From positions 1 through 8,486 of the forward strand of contig JBJMJE010000081.1 in assembly GCA_045806505.1 (NCBI GenBank): 8,486 nucleotides of DNA, read 5' to 3'. Position numbers and translations under genes: made by a program. This DNA comes from DASVFB01 sp045806505 (GTDB taxonomy: Bacteria; Actinomycetota; Thermoleophilia; Gaiellales; Gaiellaceae). Of this stretch, positions 1 to 6,746 are shown piece after piece (positions within the stretch are counted from its first letter, which is position 1; each line of letters opens with the position of its first letter). The notes beneath the pieces were generated by a model that was not told the origin of the DNA, did not search any database, and was given only the letters and a program-made list of their open reading frames with translations.

Positions 1-151
1 GATGGCTGTCGCAGACCTCCTGGTACGTCACCCACCCCTGTCCCTCCGCGGGGACGTACTGCCGCTCGTCGGTGCAGATCGGGCACGCTGCCGGCGGCTC
101 GTTCGACTCGGGAAACTGCGTGCCGCAGGTCCGGCAGAGGAAGGACGGCAT
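1..151 (-). CDS. N-terminal zinc ribbon of a probable MBL-fold metallohydrolase (partial)
   Basis: Only the first 50 codons are in the window; the gene runs off the left edge. It begins with ATG at 151-149. The visible part is a short zinc ribbon: C6 and C9 (CRTC) pair with C23 and C26 (CPIC), followed by a TDERQYVP stretch and a G-W-V-T segment around residues 39-42. From memory, this ribbon followed by a D/E-R-Q-Y-V-P motif is the usual N-terminal extension of a group of metallo-beta-lactamase-fold hydrolases in actinobacteria and other organisms. The catalytic HxHxDH domain would lie outside the window, so the enzyme assignment is inference from the head alone. Its ATG shares one base with the upstream gene's stop (TGATG), which indicates translational coupling as the last visible member of the rlmD operon. 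Another rubredoxin-like zinc-ribbon protein is possible. Confidence 0.7.
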   Translation of the reverse strand, partial: MPSFLCRTCGTQFPESNEPPAACPICTDERQYVPAEGQGWVTYQEVCDSH

Positions 152-738
152 CAGCCCAGCCCCGTCCAGGCGGGCGTCACCGGGCGCTCGTCGGGCCAGA
201 GCTCCTCGACCTGCGCTGCGGCATCGAGGATGAGCTGTGCATCGAGCTCGCGGCGAGTCAACTCGATGCCTTCGGCGCGCCACTCGCAGACGAACTCGAG
301 CAGGCCCGGCGGTGGCAGCGGCCACATCCACATCTCGGTCTCGGAGCTACGACCGCCGTTGCGGGTGCCGCGGAGGATCAGCGCCGGCGGAGAGATCGTG
401 TCGCCCGGCCGCATGGGCCTTCCGGCGGTTGCCTTGCTGCCGTCCGCGAACCGGACGCCGAACCGCAGTGAATCGGGTTGCGACGCATGGAACGGCGGAG
501 AGCCGAACGCCCGTAGCGGCGGCCTCTTTCTCCGCCTCAGCGCGAGCATGAGCATCGATCCCGTGCTGTACACGATCAGTGCGCGAATCGCGAGCGACAG
601 CCGGTCCGAACGAATGAGCTCGATCTGCACCGGCACGACCACGGCCAGCTCGTTCTCGGGCGGTCCGCTCCACTCGGGCGACCGGTGGTCCGGTGGCTCC
701 GGCGGCGGCGGAGGCGGCGGGCCGAAGAAGTCGCTCAT
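151..738 (-). CDS. Polyproline-headed conserved protein, tandem paralog B
   Basis: A protein of 195 residues starting at ATG 738-736, which overlaps the stop of paralog A as ATGA. The open frame continues upstream to 882, but the start at 738 is chosen because of that overlap and because MSDFF matches the head of paralog A. Layout: MSDFFG, seven prolines, a WSGPPENEL motif (about residues 23-31), a mixed hydrophobic stretch ending in RRRKR (about 46-72), an LRFGVRFADGSKAT block, an MWMWPLPPPG motif, then FVCEW, AEGIELTR, and a helical tail ending ELWP. It is clearly homologous to paralog A in all of these blocks. No signal peptide is evident; the hydrophobic stretch contains arginines and could be beta strands or a poor membrane segment. 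I know no function for this family and no catalytic motif is obvious. The conserved Trp/Pro-rich motif suggests a binding surface (inference). Confidence 0.85.
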   Translation of the reverse strand: MSDFFGPPPPPPPEPPDHRSPEWSGPPENELAVVVPVQIELIRSDRLSLAIRALIVYSTGSMLMLALRRRKRPPLRAFGSPPFHASQPDSLRFGVRFADGSKATAGRPMRPGDTISPPALILRGTRNGGRSSETEMWMWPLPPPGLLEFVCEWRAEGIELTRRELDAQLILDAAAQVEELWPDERPVTPAWTGLG

Positions 739-1349
739 CCGCGACCGAACGTGACCGTGGTCGAGGCGCCGCCGCCGTCGTCCCCGTCCGCCGGCCACAG
801 CTCCCTCGAGTCGGCTGCCGCGTTCAGGATCGACGCGGCGTCGGTCTCGTGCCGCGTTAGCGCGATTCCCTCCGCCGTCCATTCACAGACGAATGCGAGC
901 GGGCCCGGCGGCGGCAGAGGCCAGACCCACATGTTGACGTCGTACGTGAGCGGACCGCCGCTGCCTCCGCGCGGCGCCAACACAGGACCCTGCGACTCGT
1001 CGAAGGGCATGCTGGACGGCGATCGCCCAAGCGAGGTCGCCTTGCGCCCGTCGGCGAACTGGATGCCGAACCGGAGTGCGTCCGGCTTCGCGGTCGACGG
1101 GTCGTGGAAGTGACGCGGGTAGTCGTCCTGTCCGCCGACAACACGCCGCCTGACCGCGAGGCAGAACGTGAAGCCGATGCTGAACGCGACCATACCGACG
1201 ACGGCGACGGCGACCCGATCGGTTCGCGCGATCGCGAGCCGCAGCGGCACCGCGACGCCGAGCTCGTTGTCCGGCGGCCCTGACCAGACGGGTTGCCGGA
1301 CACGCGGCGGCGGGGGCGGCGGAGGCGGCGGTTCGAAGAAGTCGCTCAG
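735..1349 (-). CDS. Polyproline-headed conserved protein, tandem paralog A, CTG start
   Basis: A protein of 204 residues if started at CTG 1349-1347. Three things support this rare start. The residues after it, SDFF plus polyproline, match the ATG-started head of paralog B. CTG overlaps the rlmD stop as CTGA, mirroring the ATGA junction downstream. A GGAG lies 8 bases upstream (1361-1358). No in-frame ATG or GTG lies near this point. Layout: LSDFFE, nine prolines, WSGPPDNELGV, a hydrophobic stretch (roughly residues 45-68) ending in RRR, LRFGIQFADGRKAT, a Gly-rich loop, MWVWPLPPPGPLAFVCEW, AEGIALTRHE, ELWP, and an acidic/Gly-rich tail. The hydrophobic stretch is a better membrane-helix candidate than the one in paralog B but could be beta structure. 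The function is unknown to me. Position between rlmD and paralog B suggests co-expression, not necessarily shared function. Confidence 0.82.
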   Translation of the reverse strand: MSDFFEPPPPPPPPPRVRQPVWSGPPDNELGVAVPLRLAIARTDRVAVAVVGMVAFSIGFTFCLAVRRRVVGGQDDYPRHFHDPSTAKPDALRFGIQFADGRKATSLGRSPSSMPFDESQGPVLAPRGGSGGPLTYDVNMWVWPLPPPGPLAFVCEWTAEGIALTRHETDAASILNAAADSRELWPADGDDGGGASTTVTFGRG

Positions 1350-2713
1350 GCGCGTTTCTCCAGCAGCGCGACAGTCTCGACGTGCGGCGTGTGCGGAAAC
1401 ATGTCGACCGGCCGCGCGCGGACGAGCTCGTAGCCGTACTCGTCGCGCAGCCGCTTCGAGTCGCCCGCGAGCGTCGTCGGGTTGCACGACACGTAGACGA
1501 GCCGCGGCGCCGCCGCTTCGCCGACGCGCTTCAGCGCCTTGCCCGCGAGGCCGGCGCGCGGCGGGTCGACGACGACGACGTCGGGCTCGCCGGCGCGGTT
1601 TCGGAGCTCTTCGAGCACCTGCCCGACGTTGCCGGCGAAGAAGGCCGCATTCGTGATCCCGTTGAGGTCTGCGTTCTCGAGCGCGCACGCGACCGACTCC
1701 TCCTCGACCTCGACGCCCCACACCGTCAACGCGTGCGACGCCATCGAGAGTCCGATCGTGCCGATGCCGCAGTAGAGGTCGTAGACCGTTTCGCCGCCGG
1801 TCAGCCCTGCCGCCTCGATCGCGAGCGCGTACAGCCGTTCCGCCATCTTCGTGTTCGTCTGCAGGAACGCGTTCGCTCGCACGCGAAATCTAAGGCCGAG
1901 CAGCTCCTCTTCGATCGCGTCCTCACCCCAGAGCAACGTCGACGGAACGTTGGTCACCTCCGCGGGCGTCTCGTTGACGGCCCAGAGGATCGCGCGCACC
2001 TCGGGAAAACCGCGCAACACCTCGACGAGGCGGTCGCGCTCGAAGCGCTCGCCGGGCGCGGTGACGAGCATCACGAGCGCCTGCCGGGTGTTGACGCCCT
2101 CGCGCACGACGAGGTGGCGGAGGTAGCCGGTGCCGTCCGCCTGCGAATACGCCTCCAGCCGTTCCTCGCGCGCCCAGTCGCGCACGCGGTTGCGGATCCC
2201 GTTGCCGAGGTCCGACGTGAGCCAGCAGCGCTCGATCTCGAGCACCTCGTCCCAGCGGCCCGCCTTGTGGAAGCCGAGCGCGGCGCCCGCCGGCGTCTGC
2301 GTGAACGAGTACTCGAGCTTGTTCCGGTAGTGGAAGATCGACTCCGCAGGGACGATGTCCTCGAGCGGCGGCTCGTCGATCCCGCCGAGGCGGCGCAGCG
2401 AGTCCTCGACCTGGCGCTGCTTCTGCTCGAGCTGCGCCTCGTACGCGAGGTCCTGGAAGCGGCAGCCGCCGCAGGCCGGGTAGTGCGCGCACGGCGCCTC
2501 TACGCGCTGCGGCCCAGACGACAGGACGTCGACCGCGAGCGCCTCCGCATGGTTCCGCTTCACCTTCGTCACGCGCGCCCGCACGCGGTCGCCGGGAAGG
2601 CCGCGGCGGACGAAGACGACGTAGCCGTTCAGCCTCGCGACGCCGTTCCCGCCGTACGCAAGGGACTCGACGTCGAGCTCGATTTCGTCGTCACGCCGGA
2701 CGGGAGCGGCCAC
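1346..2713 (-). CDS. rlmD: 23S rRNA (uracil-C5)-methyltransferase, RlmD/TrmA family
   Basis: A 455-residue SAM-dependent RNA methyltransferase that would methylate C5 of a uridine, most likely in 23S rRNA. An N-terminal TRAM RNA-binding domain spans about residues 8-65. A [4Fe-4S] ligand set follows: C75, C81, C84 (C-x5-C-x2-C) and C163. The catalytic domain carries FLQTNT at 283-288, the SAM motif DLYCGIGTIG at 312-321, DPPRAGL at 383-389, the nucleophile C410 in SCNPTTLAGD, and the proposed general base E446 in HVETVALL. Length and motif order fit full-length family members. The start is GTG at 2713-2711. A TACGCT hexamer 6 bases upstream and the absence of a strong Shine-Dalgarno suggest a leaderless start. 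Exact target (U1939- or U747-equivalent, or tRNA U54) cannot be told from sequence; Gram-positive members can be dual-specific. Its stop overlaps paralog A's start. Confidence 0.93.
   Translation of the reverse strand: MAAPVRRDDEIELDVESLAYGGNGVARLNGYVVFVRRGLPGDRVRARVTKVKRNHAEALAVDVLSSGPQRVEAPCAHYPACGGCRFQDLAYEAQLEQKQRQVEDSLRRLGGIDEPPLEDIVPAESIFHYRNKLEYSFTQTPAGAALGFHKAGRWDEVLEIERCWLTSDLGNGIRNRVRDWAREERLEAYSQADGTGYLRHLVVREGVNTRQALVMLVTAPGERFERDRLVEVLRGFPEVRAILWAVNETPAEVTNVPSTLLWGEDAIEEELLGLRFRVRANAFLQTNTKMAERLYALAIEAAGLTGGETVYDLYCGIGTIGLSMASHALTVWGVEVEEESVACALENADLNGITNAAFFAGNVGQVLEELRNRAGEPDVVVVDPPRAGLAGKALKRVGEAAAPRLVYVSCNPTTLAGDSKRLRDEYGYELVRARPVDMFPHTPHVETVALLEKRA
1358..1361 (-). promoter_or_regulatory. 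Shine-Dalgarno GGAG for the CTG-started paralog A
   Basis: GGAG on the minus strand, inside the last codons of rlmD, is separated by 8 bases from CTG at 1349-1347. This is standard spacing and is the main translational signal supporting the CTG start. Confidence 0.6.
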
Positions 2714-2725
2714 GAGCTCAGCGTA
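2714..2725 (-). promoter_or_regulatory. Candidate leaderless promoter -10 for rlmD
   Basis: Minus-strand TACGCT (2725-2720) fits TANNNT and is followed by 6 bases (GAGCTC) and then the GTG start. That places the start codon at the expected transcription start. It lies in the short gap after the secreted-protein gene. No convincing -35 box is visible. Confidence 0.4.
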
Positions 2726-2749
2726 ACCGCTCCCATCCCGAGCGCCGCG

Positions 2750-3196
2750 CTACGCGGCGGGCGGAGGCCCGTGAGGGGGCGGGCCGGTCGCGTTGACCAT
2801 GTCGTCGAGGTGCGACTGCAGGTTCGCGAGCATCGACGCCTCCTGCGCGGCCGTCAGCCTGCCGGCGGTGACGTCCTTCTCGAGGTGCGCCTTCGCATCC
2901 GCGTAGATCGCGGCCTTCAGGCCGGCCACCGTCTTGCCGTTCTGCGTCGCAAGTTGCGCGAGCGACGTGCCGTTGTCGCGTGCCGTCTTCAGCTCCGCTT
3001 TCGTGATCCCGAGGTAGCTCGCGACGACGGTGGCGAAGTCGGCGCGTGCGCCGGGACCGGGCCGGCCGGGGCAGGCGCCGCTCTTCGCGGCGGTGCCGGC
3101 GCTGTGGCCGGAGGCGGCAACCGCACCTCCAGCGCCGACGAGCGCGAGCACGGCGACGGCGGTGACCGCCATGCGCCTGGTGATCGTGATCTGCAT
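2750..3196 (-). CDS. Small secreted helical protein with Pro/His-rich tail
   Basis: A 148-residue protein starting at ATG 3196-3194. An earlier in-frame ATG at 3214 is less likely, because AAGGGAG sits exactly 8 bases before the chosen start and falls between the two. A Sec-type signal peptide is clear: RR at residues 7-8, a hydrophobic core to about residue 27, and likely cleavage near AVAAS. The mature part has a short Gly/Pro/Ala linker with one Cys. Next is a helical region with YLGIT, ELK, NGTSLAQLA and GLKAAI segments, then AKAHLEKDVTAGRLTAAQ and a final amphipathic helix. The end is GPPPHGPPPAA. The helical part resembles small secreted or cell-wall proteins common in actinobacteria (DUF2680-like in general appearance), but I cannot name a function. 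It is divergent from the transporter gene and lies 36 bases before rlmD. Confidence 0.85.
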   Translation of the reverse strand: MQITITRRMAVTAVAVLALVGAGGAVAASGHSAGTAAKSGACPGRPGPGARADFATVVASYLGITKAELKTARDNGTSLAQLATQNGKTVAGLKAAIYADAKAHLEKDVTAGRLTAAQEASMLANLQSHLDDMVNATGPPPHGPPPAA

Positions 3197-3291
3197 CTTG
3201 CTCACTCCCTTCATCGTTGACGGGCCTCACCTTCCGCCCGCTGCGTGAACGTCAGATGAGTCGGCGCTAAGAAGCGGCTAAGACTTCGCTC
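3197..3291. promoter_or_regulatory. Divergent spacer between secreted protein and MMPL transporter
   Basis: This 95-base spacer must hold promoters for both directions. On the plus strand, TAAGAC at 3279-3284 is followed by 7 bases and then the GTG start of the transporter. It is one base off TANNNT and could be a leaderless -10. GCTAAGA occurs twice, at 3266-3272 and 3277-3283, an 11-base period that would put both copies on one face of the helix, so it may be an operator. No good -35 box or minus-strand -10 is obvious. Confidence 0.4.
3205..3211 (-). promoter_or_regulatory. Shine-Dalgarno AAGGGAG deciding the secreted-protein start
   Basis: Minus-strand AAGGGAG at 3211-3205 lies 8 bases before ATG 3196-3194. 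It supports that start over the ATG at 3214. This gene therefore looks conventionally leadered, unlike several neighbours. Confidence 0.7.
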
Positions 3292-5349
3292 GTGCTCTCG
3301 TCAATTGCATCGGCGGTCACCAGACGGCCCGGCCTCGTCGTCATCGGCGCCGCCGCGCTCGCCGTCGTGGCGCTCGTCTTCGGCGCCGGCGTTGCGAAGC
3401 ACCTCGGGCCGTTCGGCTTCGACGATCCGGCGACGGAGAGCGTCGAGGCGCGCAAGGCCGTCGAACGCGCGGCGGGATACGACCCCGACCTCACGCTGAC
3501 GGCGATCGTGCGGCCGTTCACGCGCGGGAACGTCGAGCGGACGGTCGCGCGGCTGCGCGCAGAGCCGGCGACCGCGCGCGTGCTTTCGCTGTATTCGACG
3601 GGCGACCGCACGATGGTCTCGCGCGACGGACGCGCCACGTTCGTCCTCGCGTTGTTCAAGCCGCTCGACGACCGCGTGCGCGACCGGGCGGCGAAGCGAA
3701 TCGAGGAACGCTTCGCGCACGACCCGTCGGTCACGCTCGGCGGCGGAGTGATCGGCTACGAGCAGGTCGGGCAGACCGTCGAGGACGATCTGGTCCGCGC
3801 GGAGACGATCGCGTTCCCGCTGCTGATCCTCCTCTCGTTCTGGGTCTTCCGCGGCCTCGTCGCGGCGCTGCTGCCGCCGCTCGTTGGCGCGCTGACGATC
3901 CTCCTCTCGTTCCTCGGGCTGCGGCTGGCGAGCGGTGTGACGTCGCTCTCGGTGTTCGCGCTCAACCTCGTCACCGGGATGGGGCTGGGCCTGTCGATCG
4001 ACTGGAGCCTGCTCGTGGTGTCGCGCTTCCGCGAGGAGCTCGCTGCGTCCCGCGAAGGAGCCGTCGCGCGGACGATCGCGAGCGCCGGTCGAACCGTCGT
4101 CTTCAGCTCGCTCACCGTCGCAGCGGCGATGGCGTCGCTCCTCGTGTTTCCGCAGCGGTTCCTGCTCTCGATGGGCGTCGGCGGCGTGCTCGTGTCGCTC
4201 GTCGGCGGCGCCGTCGCGCTGATCGTGCTGCCGGCCGTGCTCGCGCTGCTCGGCCCGCGCGTCAACGCCCTCGCGCCGCGGCGGTGGCAGCGGCCGGACG
4301 AGGGCGAGACCTGGTACTCGCTCGCGCGATTCGTGATGCGTCGCGCGCCCGTCGTGGCCGTGGCGAGCGTTTCGCTCCTGCTCCTGCTCGGGGTGCCGTT
4401 CCTGCGCGTGACGTTCACGGCCGCAGACGCACGCGTGCTGCCGGAGAGCGCGAGCGCGCGCCAGGTCTACGAGCAGCTGAACCGGGACTTCACGCGTCCG
4501 ACGGTGCCGTTCTACGCGGTGCTGCGCGGCCGCCGCGCCGACGCGACGCGATTCTCGACGCGCGTCTCTGCGCTGAGCGGCAGCCCTCCGACACTACCGT
4601 CGCGAAAGCTCGCCCCGGGCGTGTGGCTGCTGAACGTGAACGCGGGCCACGACTACCTGTCGAGCGACTCGCAACGGCTCGTACGCGAGATCCGCGCGCT
4701 GCCGACGCCGCTCGACGTGCTCGTCGGCGGCGGCTCAGCCGCCTTCGCCGACGAGAAGTCGAGTCTCGCGGACCACCTCCCCGCCGCCATTGCGCTCGTG
4801 ATCGTCACGACGCTGATCGTCCTGTTCCTGATGACGGGATCGCTGATCCTGCCGCTGAAGGCGCTCGTGATGAACGCGCTCACGGTGAGCGCCGCATTCG
4901 GCTTCCTCGTCTCCGTGTTCCAGGACGGCCGCCTGCGCGGGCTGCTGCGCTATCCCGAGGCGACGGGGATCGATTTCACGCAGCCGATCCTCCTCTTTGC
5001 CGTCGCGTTTGCGCTCTCGACCGACTACGGCGTCTTCCTGCTCGCGCGCATCAAGGAGTTCCACGACGCGGGCGAGTCGAACGAGGAGGCGGTCGCCCGC
5101 GGCCTGCAGCGCACCGGGCGGATCATCACTGCCGCGGCGCTTCTGTTCTGCGCCGCCGTGTGGACGTTCGCGACGTCCCGAATCGTCTTCGTCAAGCAGC
5201 TCGGCATCGGAATCGGCTTCGCGGTGCTCGTCGACGCGACGCTCGTGCGCGCGCTGCTCGTGCCGTCGCTGATGCGGCTGCTCGGCGACTGGAACTGGTG
5301 GGCGCCCGGCCCGCTGCGCAGACTGCACCGCAGGATCGGGCTGAGCTAG
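3292..5349 (+). CDS. MMPL/RND-superfamily membrane transporter
   Basis: A 685-residue inner-membrane protein with the MmpL two-repeat plan of about 12 membrane helices. Helix 1 is near residues 14-34, followed by an extracytoplasmic domain (about 35-170) and helices 2-6 (about 172-320). Helix 7 is near 352-371, followed by a second external domain (about 372-496) and helices 8-12 (about 498-660). Family hallmarks include GLSIDWSLLVVSRFREE around 234-249, GRTVVFSSLTVAAAM around 266-280, and LSTDYGVFLLARIKE around 575-589. D237 and D578 correspond to the proton-relay Asp residues. The partner of D237 is Trp238 rather than the usual Tyr, whereas D578 keeps Tyr579. The family exports lipids or hydrophobic small molecules using the proton gradient; the substrate here is unknown. 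The start is GTG at 3292, the first possible start after an in-frame TAA. No accessory lipid-synthesis or regulator gene is adjacent. Confidence 0.92.
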   Translation: MLSSIASAVTRRPGLVVIGAAALAVVALVFGAGVAKHLGPFGFDDPATESVEARKAVERAAGYDPDLTLTAIVRPFTRGNVERTVARLRAEPATARVLSLYSTGDRTMVSRDGRATFVLALFKPLDDRVRDRAAKRIEERFAHDPSVTLGGGVIGYEQVGQTVEDDLVRAETIAFPLLILLSFWVFRGLVAALLPPLVGALTILLSFLGLRLASGVTSLSVFALNLVTGMGLGLSIDWSLLVVSRFREELAASREGAVARTIASAGRTVVFSSLTVAAAMASLLVFPQRFLLSMGVGGVLVSLVGGAVALIVLPAVLALLGPRVNALAPRRWQRPDEGETWYSLARFVMRRAPVVAVASVSLLLLLGVPFLRVTFTAADARVLPESASARQVYEQLNRDFTRPTVPFYAVLRGRRADATRFSTRVSALSGSPPTLPSRKLAPGVWLLNVNAGHDYLSSDSQRLVREIRALPTPLDVLVGGGSAAFADEKSSLADHLPAAIALVIVTTLIVLFLMTGSLILPLKALVMNALTVSAAFGFLVSVFQDGRLRGLLRYPEATGIDFTQPILLFAVAFALSTDYGVFLLARIKEFHDAGESNEEAVARGLQRTGRIITAAALLFCAAVWTFATSRIVFVKQLGIGIGFAVLVDATLVRALLVPSLMRLLGDWNWWAPGPLRRLHRRIGLS

Positions 5350-5351
5350 CG

Positions 5352-6746
5352 CTACTTCTTGCGCAGCGCAGTCGGGTACGGGTCGAGAATCAACGGCGGC
5401 CGCGGTTTCTGGTCGAAGTCGAAGTCCTGCGCGAGGTCGCCGAGGATCGGCACGTTCTCGCGCACGTATGGACGCGGATCGGGGCGACCGTCCGTGCGCG
5501 GGTCGAGGCGCTGGCCGCCGAGGAAGAGGTCCTCGATGAACTTGAGGTACGCGTCGAAGCTGAGCGTCTGGCGGTCGATGTACCCGCGCTTCGCGTACGG
5601 GCTGATCACGAGCGCCGGCACGCGAATGCCGTAACTGCTCTCGTCGACGAACGGCGGCACGACGTGATCGTAGAAACCGCCCCAGTCGTCCCAGGCGAGA
5701 AAGACCGCGGTCGAGCTCCAGTTCGGGCTGCGCATGATCGCGTTGATCAGCGTCGTCACGTACGCCTGCCCCGCCGATACGAGCCCCGGCGGGTGGTCAC
5801 TGACCTTCTGGGCGGGAGTGATCCACGACACCGCCGGCAACCTCCCCGCCTTCGCGGCCGTGAAGAAGTTGCGTAGAGACGTGATGTTGTCGAGCTGCCA
5901 GTTCTCGCGAACCGTGTCGAAGTACGGCAGCGGGTTCCAGATGCCAGGCGTCTTCGCGTCCTGCGGGATCGCCTTGCACGTCAGCGCGGCGTCGTCACGG
6001 CAGTCCGGCTCGGTGCCCTTCATGACGTAGTAGCGCCAGCTCACGTGCGCCTCGTGCAGGAGGTGCGTCAGGTCCGTCCACGCGTAGTCGGGGAGCGTGT
6101 GCTTGCGGTTGCCCTTGAAGTCCGGCGGCCGGTCGGGAAGATCCGGCGCGTCGACGCAGCTCATCGGGTCGCCCTTCACCTTGCACTTGGCCGACCACGC
6201 GCTGACCATCAGCAGATGCGCGGGCAGGCTCCACGACGCGTTCGGCTCGAACATGTGGTCCTGCAGGACGAAGTTGCGCGCGTAGGCCCAGTAGTTCGGG
6301 ATCTCGCGTGCGTCGTGGTAGCCCATGACCTCTCGGCCCCCGCCGCCGGCGACGCAGACCGGGTCGTTCGGATCAGTGCAGCCGCGCGTCGCGGCGACGG
6401 CCTCGCGGACGAAGCCGTCCATCAGGCCGCCGTCGATGTCGCGCTTCGCGTTCTTCAGCGCGTGCGGTCCCCCCGTGTTCCGGTCGCGCGTGTTGTGGAA
6501 CGGTTTGACGCAGCCGCCGCGCGGGTCGGGCACGCACACGCCGCGGGGGATCCCCTCGGCGCCGGGATACGTCCCGAAGTAGGAGTCGAACGACCGGTTC
6601 TCCTGCATGATCACGACGACGTGCTTGATCTTGTGGATGTCCGGATTCGGCGCCGTCGGCCGCTTCTCGCCGCTCGAAGCAGCGCCGGCGGACGCCACCA
6701 CGGCAGCGCAAAGCACGACGCCCACGACCCGTCTCACCCCATGCAT
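5352..6746 (-). CDS. Secreted phosphoesterase, phospholipase C/acid phosphatase (PF04185-type)
   Basis: A 464-residue exported hydrolase expected to cleave phosphate esters, such as phospholipid head groups or phosphomonoesters, outside the membrane. Residues 1-24 are a signal peptide with RR at 5-6, only weakly Tat-like. The core starts with HVVVIMQENRSFDSYFG (42-58), where E49 and N50 fit the metal-binding pair of the family. SWSLPAHLLMVSA (171-183) is in the region where the family nucleophile is expected. AWDDWGGFYDHVVPP (351-365) matches the C-terminal metal motif, with DD where DE is common, and SDHPPG is at 316-321. Eight mature-region cysteines form four close pairs: 71/79, 123/131, 188/197 and 249/257. 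Start is ATG 6746-6744, with TAGCCT 8 bases upstream. It lies 30 bases after yjbQ and converges with the transporter. Annotators often call such genes alkaline phosphatase family protein; substrate is unresolved. Confidence 0.9.
   Translation of the reverse strand: MHGVRRVVGVVLCAAVVASAGAASSGEKRPTAPNPDIHKIKHVVVIMQENRSFDSYFGTYPGAEGIPRGVCVPDPRGGCVKPFHNTRDRNTGGPHALKNAKRDIDGGLMDGFVREAVAATRGCTDPNDPVCVAGGGGREVMGYHDAREIPNYWAYARNFVLQDHMFEPNASWSLPAHLLMVSAWSAKCKVKGDPMSCVDAPDLPDRPPDFKGNRKHTLPDYAWTDLTHLLHEAHVSWRYYVMKGTEPDCRDDAALTCKAIPQDAKTPGIWNPLPYFDTVRENWQLDNITSLRNFFTAAKAGRLPAVSWITPAQKVSDHPPGLVSAGQAYVTTLINAIMRSPNWSSTAVFLAWDDWGGFYDHVVPPFVDESSYGIRVPALVISPYAKRGYIDRQTLSFDAYLKFIEDLFLGGQRLDPRTDGRPDPRPYVRENVPILGDLAQDFDFDQKPRPPLILDPYPTALRKK

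Noticed and set aside
699..723. GGC/GGA-rich triplet run at the head of paralog B, with a similar run at 1311-1330 at the head of paralog A
   Set aside because: They look like microsatellites but encode the polyproline segments of the two paralogs, so they are coding rather than independent repeats.
739..882. Upstream extension of paralog B to an in-frame ATG at 882
   Set aside because: The extra 48 residues lie inside paralog A's coding sequence, are Arg/Gly-rich and have no counterpart in paralog A; ATG 738 has the overlap and the homologous head.
2743..2759. Perfect 7-base GC hairpin whose loop is the stop codon of the secreted-protein gene
   Set aside because: There is no U-tract on either strand, the stem is short, and such stems are frequent in GC-rich DNA. 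It is not supportable as an intrinsic terminator.
3197..3214. Longer start for the secreted protein at ATG 3214
   Set aside because: It adds six residues before the signal peptide and would put the strong AAGGGAG inside the gene; the later ATG has ideal spacing to it.
1382..3220. Long plus-strand open frame antisense to rlmD and the secreted-protein gene
   Set aside because: Its translation is Arg/Ala/Val-rich low complexity with no domain. Both genes it opposes have clear families or a signal peptide. Long antisense frames are expected at this GC content.
5313..5367. 8-base inverted repeat (GCTGCGCA / TGCGCAGC) flanking the convergent stops
   Set aside because: The loop is 39 bases, both arms are inside coding sequence and no U-tract follows; likely coincidence.
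4284..5876. Long plus-strand open frame overlapping the transporter and antisense to the phosphoesterase
   Set aside because: It reads as an Arg/Ala-rich shadow that crosses the convergent gene ends, while both underlying genes carry diagnostic motifs.
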